This document shows positions 48,354 to 63,289 of a stretch of DNA of 64,000 bases, one piece after another. A model generated the notes under the pieces. It worked only from the letters and a program-made list of their open reading frames with translations. It did not search any database and was not told where the DNA came from. Within the stretch, counting starts at the first letter, position 1. Every line of letters begins with the position of its first letter. A program made the translations under genes and the position numbers. Source of the stretch: Gymnogyps californianus (Eukaryota > Chordata > Aves > Accipitriformes > Cathartidae); the NCBI RefSeq assembly GCF_018139145.2, contig NC_059474.1, positions 44,100,344 through 44,164,343 on the forward strand, in the 5' to 3' direction.

Positions 48354-51300
48354 TAAATTCTTCTGTTTGCACTTTAGTGATTTTGTCTTATTGTGCTGTT
48401 TTAACAATGCTGTATTTTTATGTATGCGGAGATATATATTGCCATATAAAAATAACAATGGTGTCTTCCTTGGATCTGCTTTAATCTCTTCCCTTAACGT
48501 TTTGAACATTCAGCAAGGATTTTTGTTAGACCTTGTTTCCAAAGTCAAAAGGAAACATTTCATAAAAACTCATTTCATGTTGCAAATTTTATGCTAAATT
48601 TTATGATTTACATGCTGTATTATGTTGGGCAAAAAGATATCTTAAATTAATGGGAATAATAGTTCCTCTCATCAATCGTATCCGTAAATAAAGTACAATA
48701 AAAAATGACAATAAAGGCAGCTTCAAATATAAATGCCTCAGGGTGTATCTTTTAATTATCTTTTCTAAGTAAGGAAATTAATATGATAATGTCATCATTC
48801 TGGTAATATTTGTCTGTCTCTCCCCTGAGTGATTGACCTCTTCCTTGCTAACTGTTCTGGTATCCCTGTGGCAGCCAGGGTCACACAGATGGAGAACACC
48901 TCTACCAGGCTTGTCTGGTTTGTTAACACAAAGTAGGCTTTTCGTGTGGAAAAACTGACACTTGCTCTGGAGTAATTTTTCTATACCCTTCACTTTTAAA
49001 TTGAACTGTCAGCAGGCACTATACTTAACAAGGCTAATTTATATACCATTCATTAGATGTCCCCTAATAAATGACTGACAAGACAAATCTGAAAGATTTC
49101 ATCAGTGATCTGTCAAAATGCAGCATGATTAACTCTCAAAACTTAGAAGTTACTGTCAGGAGGGTTGTCAGTTTGAGTTCATTTGTTTGCTTTACTTGGT
49201 TTGGCTGGCAAAACCTATCTTTGTTTAAAATCATGCCCCTGGGACTATCTGCCTGGTTTCTTTTGGCTTCAGAATGGCTTTCTACTCAATGCTGGAATCA
49301 AATACTTCACATTGAATTGGTAGAGGAGCAGATAGACAAGTCTTCTGGGAAAGCCACTGGTTTCCCACTTTATTCTAGTACCCTCCCCTAGTCTGCACAA
49401 GTGTATGATTTATCTTTTGGTTTACACCACTCACGCAGATCCATTTCAGAAGCTAGAGAAGGCTTAGATATGACACAAGATTGGCTTCTGGTTTCAAACC
49501 TTATTGGAATCTAAGATTTTACACTGATTCAAGTAACTTTGAATCAAGCCGTTGTCCATGGTGTTTTGTGAGTGTGGTTTTTAGAGTTTAAGATGTTCTG
49601 CTGTATGAGGTAGAAATTGTGATAATTGCTGTGCACTATGGAGGGATCCAAAACTCATGCTGTGGCATCTCTACAACCTTTTTCAAGAAGTCTTTAAGTG
49701 AACTGCTCTGGAGAGAGCCAGGTGCAGAATCCAAGCAGAAGACAGAGAGCAAACTCTGGCAGTAGGGTTGATTTTGAGTCTAGTACATGAGATCATTCCC
49801 TAATCTTCCTCTATTATGAGTATATCTATTACAGACCCATACAGTCATATCTACTATAGCATCAGTGCATCAATACACCGTATTGCCAAAGTTGGGACAT
49901 AGCTTGTATGAGCAATACTGCACTTAACCTGCTCTCAGATGGAACAAGGAGGCCAAAATGCAATTAAACACTGATGCACTTCCTCATCCTACCTTTGCCT
50001 GACAAAAATACATCAGTGGGAGACTAAATCTAAGGTATTAAGTGCTCAGCAGAAGGAGCATTTAACATCCCTTTAAACCAGTTAAGACATAATAATCTTG
50101 TTTCTTTGTTAGGCTTATTAGATTCTCTTCCATACTGTGTACCAATTCTTCTGATGGAGATTCTGCACATGGTACTAAAAAGAGAAGGTCATATACATGT
50201 TTCAAGAGCTGTGGGTATAGTAGGCTATTTCACTTCAACACGTATTTTCAACACATACATTCTCTACAATGTTTAGATCCACTCTGCAGCTGCTCAGACC
50301 GACATTGACTTGCTGTGGCAGAGAAAGTGCAGATTTCTGTTACATGTTTTTCACTTGCTTCAAATAGTTACTGCTATGTGCAACCAAGTCCTGAAGCTGT
50401 TATTCATTATTTATTCTGTTAAAAGTTCATTTATTTCTGAAAGACTTTTACATGAAGTTTTGGTGGTAGCTGGAATTTATGGATATGTTCTAGCATCATT
50501 ATTTAATAATAGATCCTCTTGTGGGATGTCTGGCCTGGATTAATCCTACCTGGCTGGAGGTACCCACATTAAGAACTCTGTTGTTTTGGATTCCTTCTGT
50601 AATCACTTAATGCCTGGGTTACCCTGTGGAATTGCTTATCTTTCCCTAATGGCTTGGAGGGAATTTAGGATGACAAGGCTCCTAATTTAGTCCCTGAAGA
50701 CAGGAGACTAAAAAGCTAGTTGAGCCCATGTGAAGGCTTAGCTTGAAATAAGGGGGAGGAAGATAAATCTCTAATTGTAGAAAGAGTGTCTTTCACTCTC
50801 ATTTAATCTAGAAATTATTTGGCTTAGGTGAAGGCATTCTTCTAGAAGAATTGTTCACACAGAAACTTATTAAGAAATTCAAAATAATTCAGATTTTCTC
50901 CAGAAAGTCTGTATCATTAGGAACCAGGCAATTTACAGGTCAAATGTCCAAAAAATGTAGCCTCATCTTTCTCAGGATTTTGGTGTAACACAAATGCCAA
51001 ATTTAATGAGTTTAATTGCTGTGTTTTGCCAAAATTATGCAAAAGCTTAATTTATGTTTTGAAGTGATATGGATATGTATTTGCTTTTTATTTTCAGGTT
51101 TCCAGGAAAAGTAGTTAGGAACAGAGCTTTTCAATTTTCACAGCTTTCCCCAAATATCCTGGCCTGCCTTTTCACCTGTAGTTTTTTAATTCATAATTCA
51201 GTTTTCACACTTGAAATAAGATACTGCTGAAATTGTGTAATGAGGGGTTAAAATACTAAATTTCTTGAGTGGTTCATCATCCAGCCTTCAACTTTCTAAA

Positions 51301-54300
51301 ACATTAAAATTTTTCAGCATCTTTCCAAACGTTCAGTAATTCAGCAGGATTACTTGTGCTGAAATTAAGTATGCACATATAGCTGTTTTCAGGGATTAGA
51401 TTGCCCACTCATGCCTTTAAAATCCAAGCCTGTGTAGTAAGATCCAAGCCTGTGTTGAGGAGAACAGGAGTCCAGCTGCCCCAGAGGAGCTCTCAGCAGC
51501 ACAATGGCTCTGGTTCAGCAAAGGAGCTTGCTGGGTTTTTTTTAAACTTCAATTACCTTGTTTGAGTCTTGGCCTTAGTTTGTGTTTCTCTTCTCAGTAA
51601 TGGTGCCTGGTAAGTCCTAAATATAGCTGAACAAGCTAAAAGACCACATATCATCAGTGAACAGAGAAACATAAAATCATCTTTACTTCCTTTAAGCAAA
51701 TCTGGACATTAAATCAGCTAGACCCCCAACTGCTTTACATTTCTAACTTAAGAAATAGAAATGTGATACACGCTGAGAAGCTCTGACTGCAGGAAGCTGT
51801 TAAAATAATAAGCAATATATTTTGAGGGATAATAAGGGTTTAGGTCTGACTGTCTACAATGAGGAAAACCAAAAGTAATACAATTAAAGTATATGAAATT
51901 ATGTTGGTGTGAAATCAGTGTGAATGAGGTCAGAAAAAAAGGTTCTAAATATATTTTCTCGTTCAACTATATTGATAAACAAAGTTGAATTTTTCAGGTA
52001 ATATAAAAAGTTTTTATAATCGTGTATATTAGGAAGACAAAATTATTCTATAGCTTTTCTACTGTTTGTGTGCCTCAGCTTTATTGCATATATCTGAGAC
52101 CTGGTCCTTTAACCACTGTTCACCTTGAAATGGTCACCTTATTCAAATGACTCCATTAAAGCCTGTAGGCTCACTGATGTGGATAATGTTTGAAGGGCTC
52201 AGCCTTCAACTGATGTGAGTTGGTTTTGAAAAAGGTCCACATTAGATTAAAATACACAGTTATAGTTTTATGGTTTAAAACAAAGTCGCTTCTTTTCCTG
52301 GTTACAATCAATTTATGCAAAAATTGAAGTATAAATGCTTCTACTTTACAATGCATTTAAATCCTGTTATAGAAGTCTTGTGCCCACAAAGTATGTTTTT
52401 ATATCTTTGCCTGTTGGGGTTATGGACGAATTCTAGAGAGTATTTTGTCATCCTATTATTCTCTGGATAGCAACGAATGAAAATGCTGGATCAAAGTACT
52501 CTACTTCTATCTAGAAGAAAGCTAAAAGTAAAAAAAGTCTATGATATAAAGCCCAAACATTCTTTTTAGGTTTCATCAGGTCACAATGGTGGTAACTTTT
52601 ACTTCACTGTGTAATGTACTGTCATGTCACCTCAGATACGATGGGAAAGGATTTGGCATGGTGTCACCTGAGATCATTATGGTCAGGACAGACTTTCTCT
52701 AGCTTAGAAAAAAAAAAGGCAATTGTAGGAAGACATTGGGGAGAAAAACCTCAGTTTGTGACATTTCTCATTTGGAAATATTTAGAAGAGCATTTTAAAA
52801 TATATTATGGTTAAATTAAGCCAGTATGTGCCACAATGGTGTAGGTTTCATCCTTCCTTAGAAACAGTTATACCTTTTTAGGGAAAAAAGCTTGATTAAA
52901 CCAGAGAAGATTCTGCTCTAATCACTAGAATATGTTGCCCAGTGGCAAGACACCATGTGTCTCTTTCCCAGTATTCTTGTAAGAAGCTAAAATTGGAATT
53001 TTATTCTTGTTTCCAATGATTCCAAGATATTATTTGCTCTTTCAGATAGTTCTAAGTTGAGTATTCCAGTATAAGACTATTGTTCTGACAGTTTTGTTCT
53101 CACTTTCACACCCTCCCCAAATCTTCTTTAACGTGACCATTTTTGGAAGGGATAAGAATCAGAATTGCATGAAAAAACCCCAAGAGGTCATTCTTGCTGC
53201 ATCCTAGCCTGCCATGGAAAGCAACAAAAATCTCACAGCATCTGCATTTACATGATTATCATGCAGATTTCATAAAATCATTTTGCTTGAATGCTCTTGA
53301 ACATGTGTTGTAAAAGGGCCACATGTACACCCACAGAAGGCACCTCATGAGTTAATGTAATTCTTAATATACACAGAATGACAAAATCTAGCCCTTAATC
53401 ACCAGTTTGAAATGGCATTAACTCTATGTTTTTTCCTTACAAGAAACCATTTAATTCGTATAATCATCATCAGGATACCAGCTCCTGCTCCTCAGCCTTT
53501 TGTGTTATGCTGCTGGTGTAAGCAAACATAAAATTCACATATGACACTGAGATTCCTGAAGTTATCGTATTTTATATGCATCTCAGTTAAATTTGTATTT
53601 CTCAGCTGTAATTTAAAATTTTGGCATTGGTTTCAGCTAGTAAAAATCTGTATCTTTTTCATTCTGCTTGGCACTCTATCTAAGTCACATTATGTAAAGT
53701 CCTATATGTCAGGTAATATACATACAAAAACAAAACTTGGTTTTGTTTAGGCAGTTGTTTTCAAGCTAATCATAAATGAAATAACTTGGCACAACCAACC
53801 CCTTCTGTTGTTGTGGGCCATTCTTACCAAATCAAACTAAACTTGAAAATCACCTGCTCACAGGATGACAAAGAACTGGAAGTTTTTCAGGTTGATTTGA
53901 CATTGTTCTGGTTTCCATTCAGCATTCTGGTTTCTACTGGAGAAAAGATAAAAGCCCACTGGGAGAGGGAATGAGGGTGTTTTTTTTTTTCCTTATCTAT
54001 TTATACTAATACCAAAGAAATCACTCTTAGAACACCAGCTAATCCTGAAGTCTTGAGGAGAAAGTGACAAAAAGTCATTCTTTGCTGCACAGATGGTTCA
54101 TGACAAACACAGCAGGAGCAACAGCAAAGCATTAATTTGTTCAGTTCAAGAGATCTGCTAGTCTGCTGATAGTGTCACCAGAAATATTTACAGCTGAAAA
54201 GGTGGAAGTGGATATCTTCACGTTCAACTGTTTTTTATATCTTAGCAAAACTTTTCTCTAAGTTTTGTATCATTGCAGCCCTAATTCATAAACATCTTTA

Positions 54301-57300
54301 AATTTTAAATATGTTTCTAAATTAATTTTTAATAAGATTGTACTCCTTCATGAATGAGAAATGTTCTGTGCAGTGAAATCAAAGGCAATCTGAGTACCAC
54401 ACAGATACATAGACAGACTAATAGATAAATGCAAGATGATTACTGTTCATGGATTTGTTCTTAACATAACTCAGTTATCAATAGAGTTTAAATTAGATAG
54501 ATTCTTTTTATGTATTATATCATCTAATATTCGACATTCATTATGTATGTCTGCAATGCCTTGTAGCACAACCATTACCAAAATATCAGCTTATTAAAAA
54601 ATTAATGAAATGTGCATTTCTGATCTTCAGATTTTGGGGACTGCATTTAATCATTACTTAGTCATGAAATACATTGATCCTTGGTGTGGTAGGTATGTAT
54701 GTGGAATAAATAAGCTACTGGGACCCAATCTGTGTTTCACAAAGGGACGATTGACATCTGTGACAACAAAGAGGGACACAGTTAATGGCCACCATATGCA
54801 ACTGTGGGCTTCCACATCAGTAAAAGTTCGATTTTTCCAGCTTACATTTTCAAAAACATTAAAAAAAAATCATCAGAATCCTTCAGTGCATAATCATAAG
54901 AAAAACACATGGTTGAAAGCCCAAGCATTCCCAAGGTTAGTATTATGGTGCACTGTACTAATTATTTTCTTATTTTCCAGAGACCTCAGCTTTATTTAAG
55001 AACTTGTATTTAACATATGATGGTGTATTTGTATTTATGCATTTATATATGTGTAATAAATTGTACCACATTACTGTATGGTATATGTACCCCAACTCAC
55101 GTTCTGAGTACACGTGCAGGGCATGAAGCTCATATGATCAAACTAGATATGTAAAAGTGAGTGTTTTTACTCCAGATACTTGAAAAAAAATGCTTCTAGG
55201 CAGAGTTAGTGGATCCTTCAGTCATGTAGCTACTGAAGAAAAATAAAAGGCATGAGATTTCATGTGTCATTCCCTACCCTCAGCATCTACTACTAGCTAA
55301 CTCCAGACCATTGCTCGTAATCCACCCTCTGAATCTGGAACTTTCAGATGCCACTGTGGGTTCTGTTTGAAGGACCAGGACGCTGAAGTTCAGCCCATAG
55401 ACCATTATAATTTCTGAAACACTCTGGTTTCAATCCTGAACTCATTCTTGAACCACGTCTGGACAGATAGATGCAAATTAAAACTGGAGAAAATTTAACT
55501 AACTGTTTGCTTTTTAATTTTATTTTTCAATTGATAAACATAAATTTAACATATTGTTATATTTAAAGGAGACAGGAAACTAACAATAGACTACACTCAA
55601 AAAACACAATAAAGAAACACTTAATTTAGTAAATGATTCTGACATACTAATCTAACAAATACAGATTTGAGATGCTTTCTTTATATTCTCCCACGGAAAA
55701 TGAGCTTTCATTTCATCTATAGAATGGTGGAAACTCCTGTCTTTCTGGAGAGTTTTTGTTACCATAGTTAAGACTTTTGTTGCTACCCTTTCACCTTCAT
55801 GATATACCTGCAAACAGCCTGTCTGCCAAAGTCATTGGTTTAACAGAACAAGTGTAATGGCTACTAATACCAAACCTACCCAAGGAATTAGGCTGTAAGT
55901 CAACAGTTTGATTGATGAGTGTAGTCTCTGTCCTTGACTGAAGGAGAATCAAAGCTTAGATCTGTGGTGGTTTTGCTGGTCTCCAGGGTAGAGTGTGCAT
56001 GTTAACCTAATGTGTGAAATTGCAAGAGTTACTAGAGAATACATGCTTAATGCCAACAATGAACTCATGCGTTTAAGAGAGGCAGAGATATTCCTTTAGC
56101 AATGTATACATAAAAGTTTTGTAAATATAGAAAAAGGCAAATCAGAAAGGAGACAATTCAATAATGGTGATACAAGAAAATTCTAGTTTTGTTTCTAACG
56201 CTTGTAACTTAATTTACGAAGCGATATATGTTTAATCAAACATATATATATACACATATCTAAGGGTGCTAGTCCTCTTATAGGGAAATCAAGGACAAAA
56301 TTGCAGAAACCAACTCTGAGACTGGCAACAGTGATTACTGTCAAATCTTTTTGGGTGAGGGGAAGTAATAGTTTTAGATTCAGATTCAAGCAGAAAATTG
56401 GATTGACTAAAAAGCTGTAGTTTCTGAAAAGAAAATGGATGTATTATATGAACACTGTGAAGTCAGAGGATAAACATTTCCTTTTTTACATTATTTTGAT
56501 CTAATACTAATTAGTCTAATATTCCTGGAGAATGTTAATATCCAGGTTTTATAGAAGGAGGAGAGATATTACTGAACTAATGGAGCTTCTTTTTGGAAAT
56601 TCACAGAAAACTATAAATTCATGCACATACACAAAAGCAAAAAAGGTATTTCTTTTTATAGAGGCAAGAAAGAATGCTCCTAGTTATTACATTGTATAGG
56701 TCTTCATTCTATTCAGGTTCAAATAATGGAAAATTATTGAAAATAAAACCTGACCACTGAATTATCAGGAGTGTTTGATCGGGAAAAAAAAAAGCTTTCT
56801 AAGCAATCTGTGTTTTTGTTGTTTTTTCTTTTCTATTATGATTTTTAATAAGCTTGTAGGATTAGTGACTGGGGTATATCCAGAGTATATGTATAACATT
56901 GGCACTTCAGTAAATTACTTCATATTGTCTCACAGCAACTGATTTGAAAAAAAAAACAACTAATCAAAATTGGTTTGGACTGTAACACTAGCCCATGAGC
57001 TCCAAACTGACTACAAGACAAAGCCTACTGATGAATGGATGCATACTGAATTGCAGAGAGAAGGCTAGTGGTTATTTTTGTGTGGGCTATACTTACTCAT
57101 GCCAGGGCTGGATGTGGTTCATTGTTTCTTCAGTTTTTTAGGATGACGATGACCAAATGAGCATAATAAATCCTGGTCCTTTTTGTTGAAAATTGTCTGA
57201 ATCATAAAGGCACCTTCACTGTTGGGCTGGGTTTGCAGTCTCAACAGAGTATAGGAAGGAAAATGAAGCTGCTTTCTCAGCTCAGAGTCAGTCCCTCCAG

Positions 57301-59362
57301 GTTAGGGCTATGGACGAGGTGTACTGACTGGGCAGTGATGGGGTCTGCAGTTTTATTGCTGTTGATAGCAGCAGACATCGAACTGGCTTGCAGTAGTTTG
57401 GTACCATGGACATTTCTTTATAGTTGTTTCCTCTCTGTTTCGTGAGGTTACATTGGGAGGGGGAGGATTAAAACACTTGAGTTTAGCTATCTACCTGTAA
57501 GTGTCTACATGCCCTTGGTAAGAGACGGAGATCTAGGCAAGACAGTCAAGAGAACAGCTCAGTTCACCCTGAAGTAAATGCTGGGTTTTTTTCACTGGTG
57601 ATGTACTGAGTAGGTCTTCATTGTACCTGGAGTTTAGACACCACACACATCGTCATCTGTGTTTATATATCATCCTCTGTGAACTGAATCCCAACCTTTT
57701 TTTCTTAGGTGCTGTTGTGAAACAAACAAAAAAAATGCTTGGCAGAAATATTTTAGTCTGACAAATGTGCACTATTCCTAGATTGGGACTTGGCTGTACT
57801 TTCCTGGAGCATAGCCTGGAGAGCCATATTCACAGCCTATGTGATTAAAGTACAGGCCTTAATATTGATAGCATTACAGACAATATTTCAGAGCGTTGGG
57901 ACTCCCTGCTCTGAAGCTGAGAGCCTCTCATCTCTATCCTTAGCTTGTCTGTCATAGAAGCTGAGATACCATGTATCTAAATGCATCACTGAAACACTTG
58001 TGAGTTAGAAATAAGCATAGAGTCATCTCTAGTTCACTGTCACTAATGGCTACAGACATCCTATTCCCAAAACCAAGGCCAAAAGAGGACTAGGATTTGG
58101 AAAAAAATTGCAAGTTCTGACGTATGGTCAGAATAATCCCACCACTATAAATGACAAATGTGATTTACAGGATTAGATTGTTTTCTACTCTTTGCCAGCA
58201 AGAATGGCAAAATCACACGCAGCAGAGCTCTTTTGCATAAATAACATTGATCAGCCACCAAAACTAAACACTGATTGCTCACAAGTGTAGGTGAACTATG
58301 AAATTATCTCATCACATATTGAACCAGGTGCAAAATAAACACCTATTTTATTGCTCTCCTTGTCTCCTTTTTAATTTACTCCAAGATAAGAATTCTTGAA
58401 AAATATTTGTCAAAACTTTTGAAACTAATCCATGTTCTTTCTGGCAATAAATTACAAACTTTGCCATTTCAAATTAGAAGAAATCTGATTAGAAAGTAGA
58501 TTTCTTCACTGAATCCTGAAGAAACTAGTACAAGATGCCAAAAGCCTTTCAGCTCTGGTCCCATCTCAGGCTTCCAGTTTCCCGCTAGTAAGTAGTAAGT
58601 ATCAAGTTTGAACAAGACATTAAATCAACAATCAGAGTCCAGCCTCAGGCACAGAACAGAGATTGCATTAGTGGTGTTAAACTGTGACCTACTTGCAAGA
58701 TCCTGGTGATGGTAAGAACTTGCTCAAAGTATTGCTGTCTGTGCTGCTTTTAACACAGTGAATTACAAAATATTTCTGACTTGCCTTTGCAACACAGGGG
58801 AAATATAGATGGGTTTATTCTCTCCAGCTGAACACAAATATTGCTGGTGGATACCTGCTGTTCCCATTCAAGGTATTCTGGTGACACCTGAAAAAGGGAT
58901 TGTATTATTTCAGCAACAGTAGTTGATCTAAGGACAAACATTTTCTCTTCTTACAGTCCCATGTAACTAATAGCCTTACACCATTACAATCATACTACTA
59001 CAGCACCATACTACTTCATGGTCATTAGGCGTTTGCATACTATTCCTGTTTCTCTTCAATATCTCTGAGATACCTACCAGATTTTGAAGAGATAACAAGA
59101 GTGCTGAAAGAGATAATCTAAAGCATGTATTTCAGTGATGTTACCCATACAGTTCACTCTCATCTGATTAAATTACAACTAAGTTTACAGAGTTATAAAT
59201 TAACTGTTAGGCTGTGATTTTATGAAACGGGATGAAGGAGGCAGTTTAAGCACTTTGTGCTGTTTTTCACACCCTACAGTATGCAAGACATCTGCTGAGC
59301 TTTCATGACACAGTACCTACAAGAAGCCCATTCCCTGCTGGGGCAGCAGCTCTGAGCCCAAT
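48354..59362. other. Unassigned AT-rich noncoding sequence (11 kb)
   Basis: No gene, LINE, LTR or RNA gene is recognised. A 20-base-period duplication, ATCCAAGCCTGTGT twice, lies at 51422-51455. A short (TA)n run lies at about 56242-56251. Open frames reach about 129 codons (54610-54999) without known motifs. Confidence 0.6.
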
Positions 59363-59435
59363 GTTTACATGTCTGGAAATGTAAACTTTATATATAAAAA
59401 TTTTATATATAAAAAAACCTTTATATATAAAAAAA
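59363..59435 (+). repeat. Hairpin followed by three palindromic TA-rich units
   Basis: GTTTACAT (59363-59370) and ATGTAAAC (59379-59386) form a perfect 8-bp stem with an 8-base loop. Directly after come three near-identical units, TTTATATATAAAAA (59387-59400), then 59401-59417 and 59420-59435, each itself palindromic. Such sequence unwinds or extrudes easily. Confidence 0.85.
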
Positions 59436-59748
59436 TGTAAATTTTGAGCTGGTGTCACATCACACTCTTGCCAGAAAGAAAAAGTCCTGCTCCCTTTGCC
59501 TATACCCCTTCCCTACTCCTGGCCATGTGGTCCCACAGTTTATTTTGTGCCAGCTCTAACAACCTACTGAATTTCTGTGTCCATATAAATCATTAAAACA
59601 GAGGACAGACCACACTGTACAAAACCCAGGTAGTTTTCTGCTAGGTTAATGAAGTAAATTGAGACAGTGAAGGATTTCAAAAGTGGTCTAGAGGCAGGAC
59701 AAGGGAGAGGGCAGGACATGCTGGCTTTCAGCAGTAGGGCCATGAGGA
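59436..59748. other. Unassigned noncoding sequence
   Basis: No recognised element. It becomes purine-rich toward its 3' end, leading into the G-rich tract. Confidence 0.6.
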
Positions 59749-59777
59749 GGGGGAAGGCGGGGAAGGGGGAAGGAGGG
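59749..59777 (+). other. G-quadruplex motif in a purine-rich patch
   Basis: Four G-runs (59749-59753, 59759-59762, 59765-59769, 59775-59777) are separated by loops of 2 to 5 bases, which satisfies the usual G3+N1-7 rule. The surrounding 59690-59808 is strongly purine-biased, with GGAAGG units. Confidence 0.75.
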
Positions 59778-62700
59778 AAAAGGAGAAATAGGGAGAAGGA
59801 AGGAAGGAGTGAAGCCTCTTCCTTTTGGCAGCAGCAAGCTGTTACGTTTGCTCCACTGTGTATGGAAGTGCAGTCTTACATAAGCAGAGGACTCAAAATA
59901 ATAAGCGGACTCTGCTCAGACAGGAAAATACTAAAAATTTGAATAGCCCTTTACATACCCTCCACTGCTTCTTGATGCAAAGTTCTGCTACCTCAGGTGG
60001 CCATTTCCCTGGAGAAGGGCAGGAAGTCCCTGATGCTCTGTGAAGAATTTGATGACTGATACTGACTTTATGAGCCCCTCTGTTTATCTCTAGACTTAAT
60101 GAGAAATGTGCAAAGGGAGTTATATAGAATCTGAAGACAGACATTGTAATCATTCACTCATATAGTAAAAACTTAACATATGCACAATACAAAGTGCATT
60201 CAACTGTTTTGATAGGATTTATAGATGTTCTTTGATGGAGTGGAACAGCTATAAGGGAGATATTTGTGAAATGCTTAACAAACGTTGTGCTTTACTTGAA
60301 AATGAATGCCAGAAAGATATTTCTGGCATGGACAACTGTGTGTGATATTAGTCCAATGGCATCACTGTTAATGGCTACTAGCAAGTTATACACATTTCTT
60401 GTCTGATTTCTTCACTGTAGGTTTTGGGTTTTTTCCCTCCCTGCCGTAAGTAATAATATTGCCTTCATTTCTGCAGTTAAAAAGGTAAAGGCTGCTTCTA
60501 AGCCTGATTTGGTGTGGTTTTGTTTAATTTTACTCATCATGACAAAATTGTACTTAAACGGTTGGAAAGATGCAAGATTTATTAACTGCAGTTTCACAAT
60601 TTCTGAGGAAAATCACAAGTGCCTATGACCCTTAGGTTAATGATAGGCAGTAAAGAAAACTTTTGAAGTCTCTATTGCATCCTGGATGAAGAACCTCACA
60701 GTTTTTGGAACAAAAATAAATATTATACATCTGTTCTTTCCTATGAAAGGCAAAAAGACATATCAATAACTGGTTAGCTTTTCCTCATTTCAGGGAGATA
60801 CCAGATATAAAAATAAAAATTGGGAAGATAAAACCTTATTGAAAAAGAAAATACTGTTATGAAGAATGTGTTCTGTTAATGGCTTACATTCAGATACTTC
60901 AGATAAAACTTCAGTATAATCATAAGAAAAAACCTGTATAGTAATTATGTGAAAACACATATCCATTTCTGAAAGTCAGTGGTATAATAGACAGCAAAAT
61001 GTACCCAGAGTTAGTTAGATTGTGTGTGATGCCTTTTGTAAAGGCAAAATTTTCTCTGAAAAGAGAGCAAATAATAGTAAAGCAAATTTTCTCTGAAAAC
61101 AAATTAGATAAATCTGAGGTCTCACTACCATGGAATTAGATAGTGTTAGTTTGCAACCTTTTACCGAAGTAGGCATGAGAGATTTTTGGGAGTAAAAAAA
61201 AAATGCAAATAGCATGAGAAGTCACATTTGCTTGATTCCAATTAGGACAACAAGTGAAAGATAATTGCATAGCTAACAACAATAAAAAACAGCATATCGT
61301 GCTAAAACGTCACCTTACTTAAAGTAAACCTCTAAACTAGACATGCTACAAGTAATCATTGAGATAGACTTGTATCAGACAAATCTCTTAGGTATTTATC
61401 ATAGCAAATCATTAAAGTTCAATTTTTTTTTTAATTTGGTGTTGAGCAACTCTGGCATATAGCATTAAACAGTTTTTAATAAGTTTTGCATAGGACAGGT
61501 AGCAGTAACTACATTTTGTGAGTGGCCTTTTGTAACCACTGTGTCTTAGCTATGCTGATTTCTAGACCTTGAGTAATCTGAAGTAGAAAATAGATATCAG
61601 GGTAGTTAGAAAGGGGCTATTTTGGAAAAGGGTAGACCTTTTGCATCTTGGAAACTTTAAAGTTAAAATGTCACTTGGAAACCTCCAAGGTCTGTTTTTC
61701 TTTAGCCCTAGCAAGATTAGGGTTTTGTATCATAATTTGGGACTTAACACTTCAGTTCTACCTTAGACCTTCTTCAGGTGCAAGTTTCAGCTTTGAGACA
61801 TTCACAAATATTACCAGGAGTGATTTTTTTGCATTGGTAAGAATTGTATTGAAAAGTCTCTGTATACCTACTAGAAAAAAATCCTTGTTCTGTGACAGTT
61901 TCCTCACTGACAGATGCTTTTAAGGGCTGTCAGTTGGCCATTCCTTAATCCACTCAGTGTGGGTTGTACTGATATTTCATAGTGGTCATTATTAAATCAG
62001 CTCAGCTTTCTTACGGTAGATACAGATTGGTCTCTGAACCATCTGTGACTGTGTATCTGAATGTATAAGTAGGTGGGTGCCTATTTAGAAACAAGGCAGT
62101 GAATTTGATGATGGTTGAGAAAGGAAGAGGAGCTTGAAAAAGAGCCTGGCTTCTAAACATCTCAAAAGAAATAGCTGCTTTGTGTGGTGCGTCTCAGCCA
62201 GCCTGCAGTCCGCCCTGCACCAGCACTACAGTTGAGTGACAGTGCTGCAAGATCTGCAGCAAGCTTCCAAAATTGCCCGGAGTCCTTCCAGAATTTTCTC
62301 TTTTTGAATCAGATTATGCTACCTGCACTTAACTAAGAACTGTCTGCTATAAACAACCAGCAAGTTTTATTATATCAGTGTGATAAGTTTTCAGATTAAA
62401 ATTCTCAGCATTTAGGAGAAAAAAAACCACGGCCAGCAGTAGTTCTTTTATATATAACTGTTGCTAATATGGGGAGAACAGAATACTGTTTGAATTTCAA
62501 GGGCTTCTTGTGCCTCAACTATTTGACTAAGCCTAGTTTTCGTAACAGGAAAATTTTGCCTATTCACATTTCTTCATCTCTCCTACTTTCTTGAGAAGTT
62601 GGTGCTTCAAAAGAAGGATTTTATGATGATAATAACAAAAAAGTCCTCCCACTTCATATTATATAAAAAATTACATCCTTTCCACCTCTAACTTGCTTTT

Positions 62701-63289
62701 AAAAACAATTTTGCTTGAAATTTTCCATGAAAAGAGTTTTTTAAAAGGCCGGTATTAATAACATATTTGGTTATATAAAAGTCTGAATTTCACAAATTTT
62801 GACATATTCTTCTAATTCTAGTGATATATACCTCAAAGACATTTGTTTTAAAGCAATAAATGTATTCATTTTTCCTCAGTGAGAAATGTACAAAAGACTC
62901 TTTAAAGTAATATAGGCTTCAAATTTAGAGTTACTTATTACGGGATTTAATGTGGAATACCTTTCGAGATAATCAGCTAACATCTCCTGTCTTCTCCAGA
63001 CAATGGTAAATAAGTGGTGTTACAGTGACTTACACTGATGATGTAAAATATACTTTGTGTATTTACATGTTATTTTTTAAACAAAATGGAAGGTGATATG
63101 GCACATGGAATTACGGAACTAGTCAAAAGTACTTTATTTCCTCAATTTTGACTATTTCATTGCTGTTTTTTTTACCAGGCGGATTTTTTTCTTTACTTGT
63201 TAAAGTTTATTTACTGTATTGACCATACTACTTTAATGAGATTTCTATGTCATCTGTTTTTTTGTTTGTTTTTTTTTTTAATCTACAAG
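59778..63289. other. Unassigned AT-rich noncoding sequence
   Basis: No gene or interspersed repeat is recognised. A slightly GC-richer patch is present at about 62185-62280. Several A and T runs occur. Confidence 0.6.
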
